NCBI RefSeq assembly: GCF_900113335.1
Contig: NZ_FOOX01000004.1
Coordinates: 186,001-250,000 of the forward strand
Reading direction: 5' to 3'
Length of the DNA stretch: 64,000 bases
From: Desulfotruncus arcticus DSM 17038
Lineage (GTDB): Bacteria > Bacillota > Desulfotomaculia > Desulfotomaculales > Desulfallaceae
The notes below the pieces were generated by a model. The model saw only the letters and a list, made by a program, of their open reading frames with translations. It searched no databases and had not been told where the DNA came from. How positions within the stretch are numbered: the first letter of the stretch is position 1; every line of letters starts with the position of its first letter. This document shows positions 7,953 through 15,596 of this stretch, in pieces. A program made the position numbers and the translations under genes.

Positions 7953-9704
7953 TTATCCCACTCCTTTCTGTGTTGTTAGGGGAATCTTAAACTGAACCGT
8001 GGTTCCTTCATGGGGGGTACTGGCGATAGAAAGACCGTACTCCTGCCCAAAGACACCTGTTAACCTGCTGTGCACATTGATCAGTCCAATGCCGTCGGTA
8101 TTTTGCCGTTTATCTTCATCCAACAAATCTTCTATTTTTGCCCTTGCCATCCCCACACCATTATCTTGAACGGTTATCAACACATCGTCGCCTTGCTCCA
8201 CCGCCTTGACCATAACGGCAGACTGGGGGGTAATTTTCGCAAACCCGTGCCGGACAGCATTTTCTACCAGGGGCTGCAGAGTTAATGGCGGTAGGGCAAT
8301 GTCATGCAGACTATGGGGTACATCAATAATTACTTTTAACCGGTTGGAAAAGCGTGCCTGCACCACCGCCAGGTAAGCCTGCACATGTTTAATTTCAGTT
8401 TCCAGACTGGTCCACTTGCATAAAGAGCTTTTTAAATTCTGTCTGATGTAATTGCCCAGTTCGATGAGAACCCGGCGGGCTTCATCAGGATTCGTCCGGA
8501 TTAAAGAGACCACCGTATTCAGGGCATTAAATAAAAAGTGCGGGTTTATCTGGGCCTGAAGGGCCTTGATTTCTGCATTCTGCAGCAGTTTGGCCTGTTG
8601 CTCCGCCTCGCCCAGCTCCAGTTGGGTGGAAAAGAGGTGGGCCAGCCCTCCGGCCAATTCCACCATTAGCTTGTCCGGCTTGCGGCGCTTTACGGAATAC
8701 AACTTAAGGGTGCCTATTACCTTTTTGCCGCTGTGCAGGGGAACTACAATCGCTGATTGCAAGGGACAGTCTAGATTTTTACATAGGATTTCCGAGGGAT
8801 TGGAGGCTGTCTTCAGTTGCCCCTGTTCCAGCACTTGCCGGGTGACTTCTGTTAAAATAGGGGTTCCGGAAAGATGGTGATTCGCTCCTTCGCCCACGTG
8901 GGCTAAAATAACCCTGTCATCGGTGATAGCCACCGCACCGGCCCCGGACTCCTCATAGATGATGCGGGCAGCGACCAGGGCGGAGTCATAGTTCAGCCCG
9001 GTCCTCAAATGGGCCAGAGTTTTATCTGCAATGGCTAGGGCTTTTTGGGCCTGGACAGCGCCAATAGCTCGCTCGCGCTCCAACACGGTTAAAACAATGG
9101 CAATAAATAATGCGATACCAAAGCTGTTGGCCACAATCATTGGAACGGCTATAATTTTTACCAGGGCCAAAGCTTTATAAAAGGGGTTGGCCACTAGTAA
9201 AATAATAGCCATTTGACCCAATTCTCCGGCAATACCGGTGGCCAGGGCTACGCCAGGGGAAATTACCGTGTGCTGCCGCATCCGATAATAGACCAGACCG
9301 GCCAACAGCCCTTCATAAACGGTGGAAATACCGCAGGCGATATCGGTGAAGCCCCCGAGGGACATTCTATGGATACCGGCTATCAGGCCTGCTCCCAGCC
9401 CGGCCGGCAGACCGCCCAACAGACCGGCTACGATAACCCCGATGGCCCTGGAGTTGGCAATGGCGTCCTCATAGGAGAGGGAACCGGGAAACTGGTGTTG
9501 CACCTCTCCCGGGCTGACGGTGATACCGGTATAGGTTCCGGTTATACCGAATAAGCCAAAAATGACTGCCAGAACCAATTTGTTTTTCAGACTGGGTTTG
9601 TGTTCCAGCAAAGAACGAAAACCTGTCCAACGAGTAAATAAAAACGCTATGGCCACAATAAAACCCATTCGTTCGGCCATAGAGATCAGTAGCAGCCAGG
9701 ACAA
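7953..9704 (-). CDS. LytS/BtsS-type sensor histidine kinase (5TMR-GAF-HisKinase)
   Basis: Membrane sensor of about 583 residues. The 5TM-LYT sensor domain fills the first 200 residues (SRAIGVIVAGLLGGLPAGLGAG, HRMSLGG), a GAF domain follows (about 225-350), then the His_kinase domain with phospho-acceptor His in INPHFLFNALN and a C-terminal ATPase (PLVENAVRHGF, DNGVGM). A GTG at 9713 overlaps the AAGGGG ribosome site, so I prefer TTG at 9704, eight bases beyond it. In E. coli the BtsS homologue senses extracellular pyruvate; that ligand is only inferred here. Confidence 0.9.
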   Translation of the reverse strand: MSWLLLISMAERMGFIVAIAFLFTRWTGFRSLLEHKPSLKNKLVLAVIFGLFGITGTYTGITVSPGEVQHQFPGSLSYEDAIANSRAIGVIVAGLLGGLPAGLGAGLIAGIHRMSLGGFTDIACGISTVYEGLLAGLVYYRMRQHTVISPGVALATGIAGELGQMAIILLVANPFYKALALVKIIAVPMIVANSFGIALFIAIVLTVLERERAIGAVQAQKALAIADKTLAHLRTGLNYDSALVAARIIYEESGAGAVAITDDRVILAHVGEGANHHLSGTPILTEVTRQVLEQGQLKTASNPSEILCKNLDCPLQSAIVVPLHSGKKVIGTLKLYSVKRRKPDKLMVELAGGLAHLFSTQLELGEAEQQAKLLQNAEIKALQAQINPHFLFNALNTVVSLIRTNPDEARRVLIELGNYIRQNLKSSLCKWTSLETEIKHVQAYLAVVQARFSNRLKVIIDVPHSLHDIALPPLTLQPLVENAVRHGFAKITPQSAVMVKAVEQGDDVLITVQDNGVGMARAKIEDLLDEDKRQNTDGIGLINVHSRLTGVFGQEYGLSIASTPHEGTTVQFKIPLTTQKGVG

Positions 9705-9768
9705 ACAAGACACCCCTTATTATAGATTTTCAAAAAGAAACGAAACTTATTATATTAAAAAAGGGGGC

Positions 9769-9886
9769 AGGCTTGAAATATTCACTTATATGCTATACTA
9801 AGAGCGGTAAAGTGTAAAATAAAAGAGCAGCTAAAACGCAAAAAACACCGGAGGAAGCGGAAAGATGGTTCTCCGGTGTTTTTCTC
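9769..9886. repeat. Direct repeat copy 2, containing an intrinsic terminator
   Basis: Second copy of the 5421-5538 repeat, in the same orientation, with stem-loop AACACCGGAGG / CTCCGGTGTT and T-tract at 9840-9885. It lies between the methyltransferase stop (9894) and the kinase gene and would end the minus-strand methyltransferase transcript. Confidence 0.75.
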
Positions 9887-9893
9887 CATGATG

Positions 9894-10601
9894 TTATTTT
9901 TTTGTACACACATAGACTCCCATAAAACCTTCATGGTAGTCCAGTTTATCAATACTAAATCCCGCCCTTTGGATTAAGCCTTCCATTACCCAGTCGAGAG
10001 TCGAATATTCATTTTTAATATGAGCCTCTATGTCCCGGGCAATTTTATCGTCAGCAGAAAGACTTATGTTACTAATCCAGTTACTAAAGAAGTCATCATA
10101 ATCATTGACCTTTGAAGTGTAGACTATATCTCTTAAGTAAAATTTACCACCCGCGCTCAGCATTTTATAGATACGCCTAAGAGCTACCAGTTTCCAAAAA
10201 TCAGGAAGATGATGCAGTGCAAGCTGCGAAACAACGGCGTTTAAAGGCATACCCTTGTGCTCATAAGTTAAAAAGCCTGCATGACAAAATTTAATGTTGC
10301 TTATGCCCCGGTTTTCTGCCTTTTGCCTTGCAAATTCCAGCATTACAGGTGAAATATCCACAGCATAAACTTTTTCACATAGCCTGGAAGCCTCAATTGC
10401 GAATTCTCCCGTTCCACTTCCGAATTCCAGAACCAGATCATTTTTATTCAATCCAATGATGTCTATAACAATACGGATTTCTGTTTTAATATCCCTGATT
10501 TTCGCATGTCGCGTGTCATAAGCCTGTACTTCTTCAATGTTCGCATAATCTTTGCCAATTTGCTGAAATTCATCATACTGCCATGCGGGATAGGTACTCA
10601 T
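9894..10601 (-). CDS. Class I SAM-dependent methyltransferase
   Basis: A 235-residue Rossmann methyltransferase. Motif I is VLEFGSGTGEFA (about 56-67), the acidic motif II is VYAVDIS (about 78-84), and motif IV region is AVVSQLALHHL. AAGGAGGTC precedes the ATG by seven bases; that site is the 3' end of a 33-codon reading frame upstream. No substrate motif is recognisable. It is probably controlled by the XRE-cupin regulator encoded upstream, because two operator-like boxes lie between the two genes. Confidence 0.85.
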   Translation of the reverse strand: MSTYPAWQYDEFQQIGKDYANIEEVQAYDTRHAKIRDIKTEIRIVIDIIGLNKNDLVLEFGSGTGEFAIEASRLCEKVYAVDISPVMLEFARQKAENRGISNIKFCHAGFLTYEHKGMPLNAVVSQLALHHLPDFWKLVALRRIYKMLSAGGKFYLRDIVYTSKVNDYDDFFSNWISNISLSADDKIARDIEAHIKNEYSTLDWVMEGLIQRAGFSIDKLDYHEGFMGVYVCTKK

Positions 10602-10603
10602 GA

Positions 10604-10705
10604 TTAGACCTCCTTGAAAACATTAATATTTTTTGACGCTGATTTTGGGACCAATGCGTTCTGTTCGTAATTTGCGGTCTTGGAGTTGAAATTTACATCA
10701 GACAT
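10604..10705 (-). pseudogene. Remnant of a second methyltransferase N-terminus, or a 33-aa leader ORF
   Basis: A short frame from ATG at 10705 (GGGGTG upstream) to TAA at 10604 encodes 33 residues. Its middle, FNSKTANYEQNALVPKSAS, resembles the N-terminus of SAM-dependent methyltransferases that continue into a GCGTG motif, but here the frame stops after KNINVFKEV. The last codons supply the Shine-Dalgarno site of the downstream methyltransferase, whose ATG begins two bases later. It could be a deletion remnant or a translated leader that couples the two. Homology is from memory and untested. Confidence 0.5.
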
Positions 10706-10718
10706 AAACACCCCTTCT

Positions 10719-10755
10719 GTTTATTGTTGATTAACACGGTTTATTGTCGATAAAC
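10719..10755 (-). promoter_or_regulatory. Two operator-like palindromic boxes ahead of the methyltransferase unit
   Basis: GTTTATTGTTGATTAAC-like and GTTTATTGTCGATAAAC boxes lie in tandem 20 bases apart; the second is a near-perfect palindrome (arms GTTTAT / ATAAAC). A third related box lies at 11339-11355, directly ahead of the XRE regulator gene. They are the natural candidates for binding by that regulator. Confidence 0.6.
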
Positions 10756-10771
10756 TTACAGCGTAAAAAAA

Positions 10772-11323
10772 TTACGGACACAGAAGAGCAAGGTATTTTA
10801 CCTTTTGTCCCGATAGCGGTGAAGGGCCGTGTGTATTTTCCGCATTGAAATAAATGGAGTCTCCTTCCGAGACGAGGTATTCTTCATCCCCGTAAAGGTA
10901 CTTCATGGCTCCCGCCAGAATATATATAAACTCCTGTCCGGGGTGATTATACAGCTTTGTTTTGTAATTATCCGGATCTTCGATGCTGATCATCAACGGC
11001 TCAATCTTTTGCCGGGGGTATCCGCTTACCAGGGTCTCTATCACTTGTCCGTTCGGCAGGTTTTCCGGGCTGTATTTCAATCGCTGTTCTTTGCGAACGA
11101 TTTTAATTTGCAGCGCGTCAGACGGACTGAACAGGTCCCCCAGGGAAACATCCAGAGCCTTTGCTATTTTCACTAAAGTGGAAACCGGGGGAGAGACTTT
11201 ATTATTCTCTATCTTGGATATCAGACCTTTCGTAAACCCGGTTCTTTTAGCCACTTCTTCAAGAGTTAGCTCTTTTTCCGTTCTGATACTTTTAATTCTT
11301 TGGGCGATAATGTTTTCTTCCAT
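10772..11323 (-). CDS. XRE-family regulator with C-terminal cupin domain
   Basis: From ATG at 11323 (AAGGA eight bases upstream; an upstream in-frame ATG at 11374 lacks a site) the protein is 183 residues. An HTH_3 domain occupies about 5-62 (RIKSIRTEKELTLEEVAKRTG, GLISKIENNK) and a cupin_2 sensor domain about 105-180 (NHPGQEFIYILAG, EGDSIYFNAENTHGP). Such regulators commonly repress detoxification or small-metabolite genes and bind a ligand in the cupin. An operator-like box at 11339-11355 overlaps its own promoter region, suggesting autoregulation. Confidence 0.88.
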   Translation of the reverse strand: MEENIIAQRIKSIRTEKELTLEEVAKRTGFTKGLISKIENNKVSPPVSTLVKIAKALDVSLGDLFSPSDALQIKIVRKEQRLKYSPENLPNGQVIETLVSGYPRQKIEPLMISIEDPDNYKTKLYNHPGQEFIYILAGAMKYLYGDEEYLVSEGDSIYFNAENTHGPSPLSGQKVKYLALLCP

Positions 11324-11338
11324 TTTTTTAGTCCTTGT

Positions 11339-11355
11339 GTTTATTGATATGAAAC
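11339..11355 (-). promoter_or_regulatory. Operator-like box upstream of the XRE-cupin gene
   Basis: GTTTATTGATATGAAAC matches the two boxes at 10719-10755 (shared GTTTATTG and AAAC ends). It lies 16 bases upstream of the regulator's ATG, consistent with autoregulation. Confidence 0.5.
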
Positions 11356-11511
11356 ATATTATTGTGGCAGTCAACGCATTGTCAAGTATTGATTAGGCTA
11401 AAACTTATACGTTTTTATTTTTTAAAGCCCATTCCATTACATCCTTGAAGTTGTTTGCCCTTCCTTGCATTGATACCGGTTAAAATTTATATACCATGCC
11501 AAATTAACCGG

Positions 11512-12774
11512 TTAAAAAAGACGCAGCACCGCCCGCAGGCTATGCACAATTATTCTGTAAACCAGAGCCAGTGCGATCAGCAGGCCCAGCAGCATTCCCA
11601 TAGTGCAAAAGGCTCCATAAACCATTTTAAAGGTTGAACCGTGTGCGGCGTGCAACAGGGGAGAAAAGACCGGTGTGGTCAGCAGCGCACCGGCTATTCT
11701 TTCATTACTATATAAAAATTTGAGTAAGACTGCCGCCAGAAAAGCGTGGGCCACGCGGGTCAGGACGAATATTTTCATGTTCATGTCTGTTCCCGAGATC
11801 ATGCTGGCCACCTGCGCCTGGATACAAAGCCCGCTCCAGCCCAGGATCATGGCCACCGCCATTAACTTATCCAATTGGCTGCCGGAAGCTTCAGAAGCCA
11901 GTTTGGTGCCCATGGTCATTTCAAACATGCCGCTGGCCAGGGCTTTTAATATGTCGGGCGGGAAGCCGAGAGGAGCCAGGATCAATCCGAGCACGGAAGC
12001 AATGGCTTGTATGGCGCCAACATCCTGCATAATTCGAATAATTACGGCAAATAAAATGATAAAGCCTCCGATATTGAGCAGCTTGGTAACGGAAGAGGCC
12101 ACCGCTTCCCCCAATAATTTGCCCAGCGGTATTCGTTCCTTGCGCTGGTGCTCGATCAGAGCATTAATGGCGGCAATAACGGAACGGTTCTGGTTGCTGC
12201 TGTTATGAGACATACCTTCACGGTCATGTCTTTTATAAAATCTCAGGCCAATACCGAGCAAAAGATTCGCCAGGTAGTGGGAACCGGCTATCAATACCCC
12301 AAATTCCGGCCGGCCGAACATGCCCACGGCAACTGCTGTTAACATGAACAAAGGGCTGGAATTATTGGTGAAGCTCATTAAGCGCTCACCTTCGGTTTTA
12401 GAACATAATCCGTCCCGGCGCAGTTGGGCTGTGACCATACCACCGATGGGAAAGCCGCTGGTAAAGCCGATAACCATTACGAACCCGCCTGTCCCCGGCA
12501 CATTGAAGATTGGCCGCATTACCGGCTCCAGCAGCGTGCCGATAAACCTGACCAGACCCAGCCTCATCAATATTTCTGAAGTTATAAAAAATGGCAGCAG
12601 AGAAGGGAACACAATTTCCCACCAGGCTTTCAGCCCTGCAATGGCCCCCTGGAAAACCAGCACCGGCCGGTGAACCATGCAAAATACAAAACATACGGCC
12701 AGCAGAGTCCAAATTAACCCGGGAATGTCTTTTCTCTCAATGCCATTTGATAAATGGCCGCGCCTCAGTGGCAT
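11512..12774 (-). CDS. ylbJ: Sporulation integral membrane protein YlbJ
   Basis: A 420-residue polytopic protein with nucleoside-recognition/GATE-domain features (WWEIVFPSLLPFFITSEIL, GFTSGFPIGGMVTAQLRRDG, FTNNSSPLFMLTAVAVGMFG). It matches YlbJ, a mother-cell membrane protein required for spore cortex in Bacillus. The ATG at 12774 lies six bases after an uninterrupted run of nine G that serves as ribosome site; a TTG at 12801 is less likely. It is transcribed away from the DUF177-rpmF operon. Its presence indicates a spore-former. Confidence 0.87.
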   Translation of the reverse strand: MPLRRGHLSNGIERKDIPGLIWTLLAVCFVFCMVHRPVLVFQGAIAGLKAWWEIVFPSLLPFFITSEILMRLGLVRFIGTLLEPVMRPIFNVPGTGGFVMVIGFTSGFPIGGMVTAQLRRDGLCSKTEGERLMSFTNNSSPLFMLTAVAVGMFGRPEFGVLIAGSHYLANLLLGIGLRFYKRHDREGMSHNSSNQNRSVIAAINALIEHQRKERIPLGKLLGEAVASSVTKLLNIGGFIILFAVIIRIMQDVGAIQAIASVLGLILAPLGFPPDILKALASGMFEMTMGTKLASEASGSQLDKLMAVAMILGWSGLCIQAQVASMISGTDMNMKIFVLTRVAHAFLAAVLLKFLYSNERIAGALLTTPVFSPLLHAAHGSTFKMVYGAFCTMGMLLGLLIALALVYRIIVHSLRAVLRLF

Positions 12775-12879
12775 CGGGCACCCCCCCCCACTGTATAACA
12801 ATATGCATCATTAGCTAATACAAGCACTTTAAAGATTGCCTGGCTGCAATGTTAGCGAAAACGGTTACATTACTTTATC

Positions 12880-12908
12880 TTGACAAAGAACTCACATGTT
12901 TATATAAT
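12880..12908 (+). promoter_or_regulatory. Consensus sigma-A promoter for DUF177-rpmF
   Basis: TTGACA (12880-12885), 17-base spacer, TATAAT (12903-12908): a perfect housekeeping promoter 31 bases upstream of the DUF177 GTG start. Confidence 0.85.
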
Positions 12909-12939
12909 TTTACCTGTTGAGTAGCAGGAGGGGTTATCT

Positions 12940-13485
12940 GTGCCCTTTTTGAATGTGGAGCACTTAAAAAAGGAAGAAGGCAAACGAGAGCAGGTTAGTT
13001 TTACCGGCGAACTGCCGCCCATCCCGGCGGACGGGGGCGATATCAAGCATGCCCAACCCGCCAGGTTTGATCTGGTTCTTACAAATATCGGTGATGCTAT
13101 AGCAGTGGAAGGTCAGGTGGATGCTGACCTGGAAGTTGTGTGCAGCCGGTGCCTGGAGAACTTTGTTATTACAATTAGCTCTGATTTTATGGAAACCTAT
13201 TACGACCCGGCCAAGTATGCCGGCGGGCCCCGGGAAGATGACTGGATTCCGTATTCAGGCGACAGCATAGATATTACCCCCGAGGCCAGCAATACGATCC
13301 TGGTCAACTTGCCGCTGCGGTTTATCTGTGATGCCGGTTGCCAGGGCCTGTGTTCCTTATGCGGAACCAATTTAAACAAAGGCAAATGTAATTGTGAACA
13401 AGAAGATATCGATCCACGTATGGCGAAATTAAAGGAATTAATAACTTCTCAGGAGACAGGAGTCAGAAGTCAGGAGTCAGAATAA
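12940..13485 (+). CDS. yceD: DUF177 (YceD/YlbN) protein
   Basis: A 181-residue DUF177 protein, nearly always found next to rpmF, as here. GTG at 12940 follows AGGAGGGG. It has the conserved CSRCLENF near residue 70 and CDAGCQGLCSLCGTNLNKGKCNC near 132-152, a Cys-rich region probably binding metal. Family members in bacteria and plastids are linked to 23S rRNA accumulation. The last ten or so codons (ETGVRSQESE) are made by a GTCAG-type repeat that runs into the gene, so the natural C-terminus was probably replaced. Confidence 0.88.
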   Translation: MPFLNVEHLKKEEGKREQVSFTGELPPIPADGGDIKHAQPARFDLVLTNIGDAIAVEGQVDADLEVVCSRCLENFVITISSDFMETYYDPAKYAGGPREDDWIPYSGDSIDITPEASNTILVNLPLRFICDAGCQGLCSLCGTNLNKGKCNCEQEDIDPRMAKLKELITSQETGVRSQESE

Positions 13486-13547
13486 TTTTGGCGTAAAATT
13501 CAATTGGAATGAATTAAATTCCTACTGAATTCTGACTACTGAATTTT
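13447..13547. repeat. GTCAG-type inverted-repeat element, copy 1
   Basis: Left arm carries CAGGAGTCAGAAGTCAGGAG and right arm TTCTGACTACTGAATT, with an AT-rich centre. Related copies occur at 23553-23630, 38799-38983 and 51838-51920. The left arm encodes the C-terminus of the DUF177 protein. Confidence 0.65.
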
Positions 13548-13610
13548 AGTTTTAACATTTCTGACTGCCTGAAATAATTTAATCGGAATTATTATAAAGG
13601 GGGTGTAGAC

Positions 13611-13787
13611 ATGGGAGTACCCAAGAGGAGAATGTCCAAACAAAAGAAACGTCAGCGCAGGGGAGCAAATTGGAAAATTGAAGCCCCCAAGCTGGTAGAA
13701 TGCCCGCAATGTCATGTTTTGACGGTACCGCATCAGGTTTGTGCGGGATGCGGTTACTACAAAGGCAAGGAGATAGTGGCAAAATAA
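13611..13787 (+). CDS. rpmF: Ribosomal protein L32
   Basis: A 58-residue protein starting MGVPKRRMSKQKKRQRRG, the invariant L32 N-terminus, with a CPQC...CAGC zinc ribbon (about residues 31-47). AAAGGGGGTG precedes the ATG. It is a large-subunit ribosomal protein. In many bacteria rpmF heads the fatty-acid cluster as it does here, though a terminator and a separate FapR-controlled promoter intervene. Confidence 0.97.
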   Translation: MGVPKRRMSKQKKRQRRGANWKIEAPKLVECPQCHVLTVPHQVCAGCGYYKGKEIVAK

Positions 13788-13865
13788 GGCTGAAATAGTG
13801 CTGGAATAATCTGGAATATACTAGTAATATATTGGATAGTAACTAATTTAAGTAAACCTATAAGA

Positions 13866-13893
13866 AATAAGCTCGAAAGAGGGCTTATTTTTT
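13866..13893 (+). terminator. Intrinsic terminator after rpmF
   Basis: AATAAGC / GGCTTATT stem with a nine-base loop followed by a T-tract, 79 bases past the rpmF stop. Confidence 0.75.
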
Positions 13894-13907
13894 TGTGTTT
13901 ATCTTTA

Positions 13908-13958
13908 TTGCTTTTTATTGCCTGCTAAGGTATACTCTGTTTTAGCACCTGGTGCTAA
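13908..13958 (+). promoter_or_regulatory. Promoter with FapR operator for the fatty-acid operon
   Basis: TTGCTT (13908-13913), a 17-base spacer and TATACT (13931-13936) form a promoter. Directly downstream, over the expected start of transcription, is TTAGCACCTGGTGCTAA (13942-13958), a perfect palindrome matching the FapR box. FapR would repress here until malonyl-CoA or malonyl-ACP releases it. The first gene of the unit is fapR, so the loop is autoregulatory. Confidence 0.88.
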
Positions 13959-14005
13959 GCCAAGGTGCTTAGCTGCCAGCAAAACTTATCGGTTGGGTGT
14001 GCGGT

Positions 14006-14596
14006 ATGGCCAAGAACGGTAACGGGAAAGCAGACAGACACAATTTGATGCAAAGGTATTTAGAGGGAAACCCCTTTTTAACTGACGAAGACCTTGCTCA
14101 TATTTTAAAGGTCAGCATTCAAACCGTGAGGTTGGACCGGGCGGAGCTTAAAATTCCGGAAATGCGTGAGCGCGTAAAAAATATGGCCCGGGGTATTTAC
14201 CGTAATATACGGGCCATTGAAGAGAGTGAAATTGTAGGTCAACTGGTAGACATTGAGATGGGGCGGGAAGGTTTGTCCATACTCACTGTTAACGAAACAA
14301 TGACTATGAGTAAAACCAGGGTGCTGGACGGTCGTTACCTTTTTGCCCAGGCCAATTCACTGGCCCTGGCGCTGATTGATACAGATGTGGCGCTGACCGG
14401 CACCGCCAAGCTGAGTTTTAAAAGGCCGGTGTTTAAGGATGAAAAAGTGCTGGCCAGAGCGACTATCACCAGGAAAAAGGGTAATAAATATATGGTAAGA
14501 GTTTCGTCCCATGTTAAGGAAGACTTGGTATTTCAAGGCAAGTTGTTGGTTTTTGACTTATCCGAGGAGGTCAATAAACTTGAAAATAGCCCTTGA
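14006..14596 (+). CDS. fapR: Fatty acid and phospholipid biosynthesis repressor FapR
   Basis: A 196-residue protein: N-terminal DeoR-like helix-turn-helix (about 18-50, NPFLTDEDLAHILKVSIQTVRLDR), then a hot-dog fold effector domain (about 70-190) that binds malonyl-CoA/ACP. Bacillus FapR is 188 residues. ATG at 14006 is preferred to GTG at 13997; the GGTTGGGTG site suits it. Its 3' end overlaps plsX by 17 bases. A FapR box lies in its own promoter. Confidence 0.93.
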   Translation: MAKNGNGKADRHNLMQRYLEGNPFLTDEDLAHILKVSIQTVRLDRAELKIPEMRERVKNMARGIYRNIRAIEESEIVGQLVDIEMGREGLSILTVNETMTMSKTRVLDGRYLFAQANSLALALIDTDVALTGTAKLSFKRPVFKDEKVLARATITRKKGNKYMVRVSSHVKEDLVFQGKLLVFDLSEEVNKLENSP

Positions 14597-15596
14597 CGCC
14601 ATGGGTGGCGATCATGCTCCGCGGGAAATAGTGCGTGGTGCCTGGAATCTATGCCGGGAAACCGGACAGAAAGTTATTTTGGTAGGAGATCAAGAAATCA
14701 TCAATAAGGAACTGGAGCTGCTGGAGTCCTGCCAAGGGTTGGAAGTTGCTCACGCGCCGGAAGTGATCAGCATGGATGAAGCGCCGGCAACGGCGGTGAG
14801 GCGCAAGAAGAATGCTTCCATTGTTATAGCAGCAGAGCTTGTACGCAGTGGTGAGGCTTCCGCACTGGTTTCCGCCGGAAGTACAGGGGCCACTATGGCG
14901 GCAGCGCTGCTGCGGCTGGGTAGAATCAAAGGCATCGACCGGCCGGCCATTGCCAGCGTATTGCCGGTGGAACAGGGAACTACCGTTTTGCTGGACGTGG
15001 GTGCGAATGTGGATTGCAAACCCAAAAACCTGCTGCAATTTGCCATTATGGGCTCACTTTATGCGCATAAAATTTTAGGTTTACCAACTCCCAAAGTTGG
15101 ATTAATCAATATTGGTGAAGAGAGTTCCAAGGGAAATGAGCTTACCCTGGGGGCTTATCCGCTGCTGTCTAATTCAGGACTTAACTTTTATGGCAACATT
15201 GAAGGCCGGGATGTATTCCACGGGTCGGTGGATGTGGCGGTTTGTGACGGTTTTGTTGGAAACGTTGTACTAAAAACAGGCGAGGGGCTGGCTGCAGCCT
15301 TGATGAATATGATCAAAAAGGAATTGCAGCAAAGTGGCTTAGCCAGACTGGGCGCTGTTTTGTCACTGCCGGCGCTAAAAAATCTAAAAAGAAGATTGGA
15401 TTACTCCGAATACGGCGGTGCGCCGTTGCTGGGGGTTAACGGAGTGGCGATAGTTTGCCACGGCAGTTCCAAGGAACATGCGATCAAGAATGCTTTAATC
15501 AGAGCCAAGGAATCAGTGGATACCGGGCTGATTAATGCCATCAGTGCCAGCCTGGTAGGCCAGGCCAGAGAGGTTGATATTGCCAATGAATGTTGA
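14580..15596 (+). CDS. plsX: Phosphate acyltransferase PlsX
   Basis: A 338-residue protein beginning (M)KIALDAMGGDHAP, the PlsX signature, with SAGSTGA near residue 98 and LLDVGANVDCKP. It converts acyl-ACP to acyl-phosphate, the first step of phospholipid synthesis with PlsY. The start is TTG at 14580, nine bases after GAGGAGG; upstream in-frame codons lie inside fapR and lack a site. It overlaps fapR and fabH at its ends, so the genes are translationally coupled. Confidence 0.95.
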   Translation: MKIALDAMGGDHAPREIVRGAWNLCRETGQKVILVGDQEIINKELELLESCQGLEVAHAPEVISMDEAPATAVRRKKNASIVIAAELVRSGEASALVSAGSTGATMAAALLRLGRIKGIDRPAIASVLPVEQGTTVLLDVGANVDCKPKNLLQFAIMGSLYAHKILGLPTPKVGLINIGEESSKGNELTLGAYPLLSNSGLNFYGNIEGRDVFHGSVDVAVCDGFVGNVVLKTGEGLAAALMNMIKKELQQSGLARLGAVLSLPALKNLKRRLDYSEYGGAPLLGVNGVAIVCHGSSKEHAIKNALIRAKESVDTGLINAISASLVGQAREVDIANEC

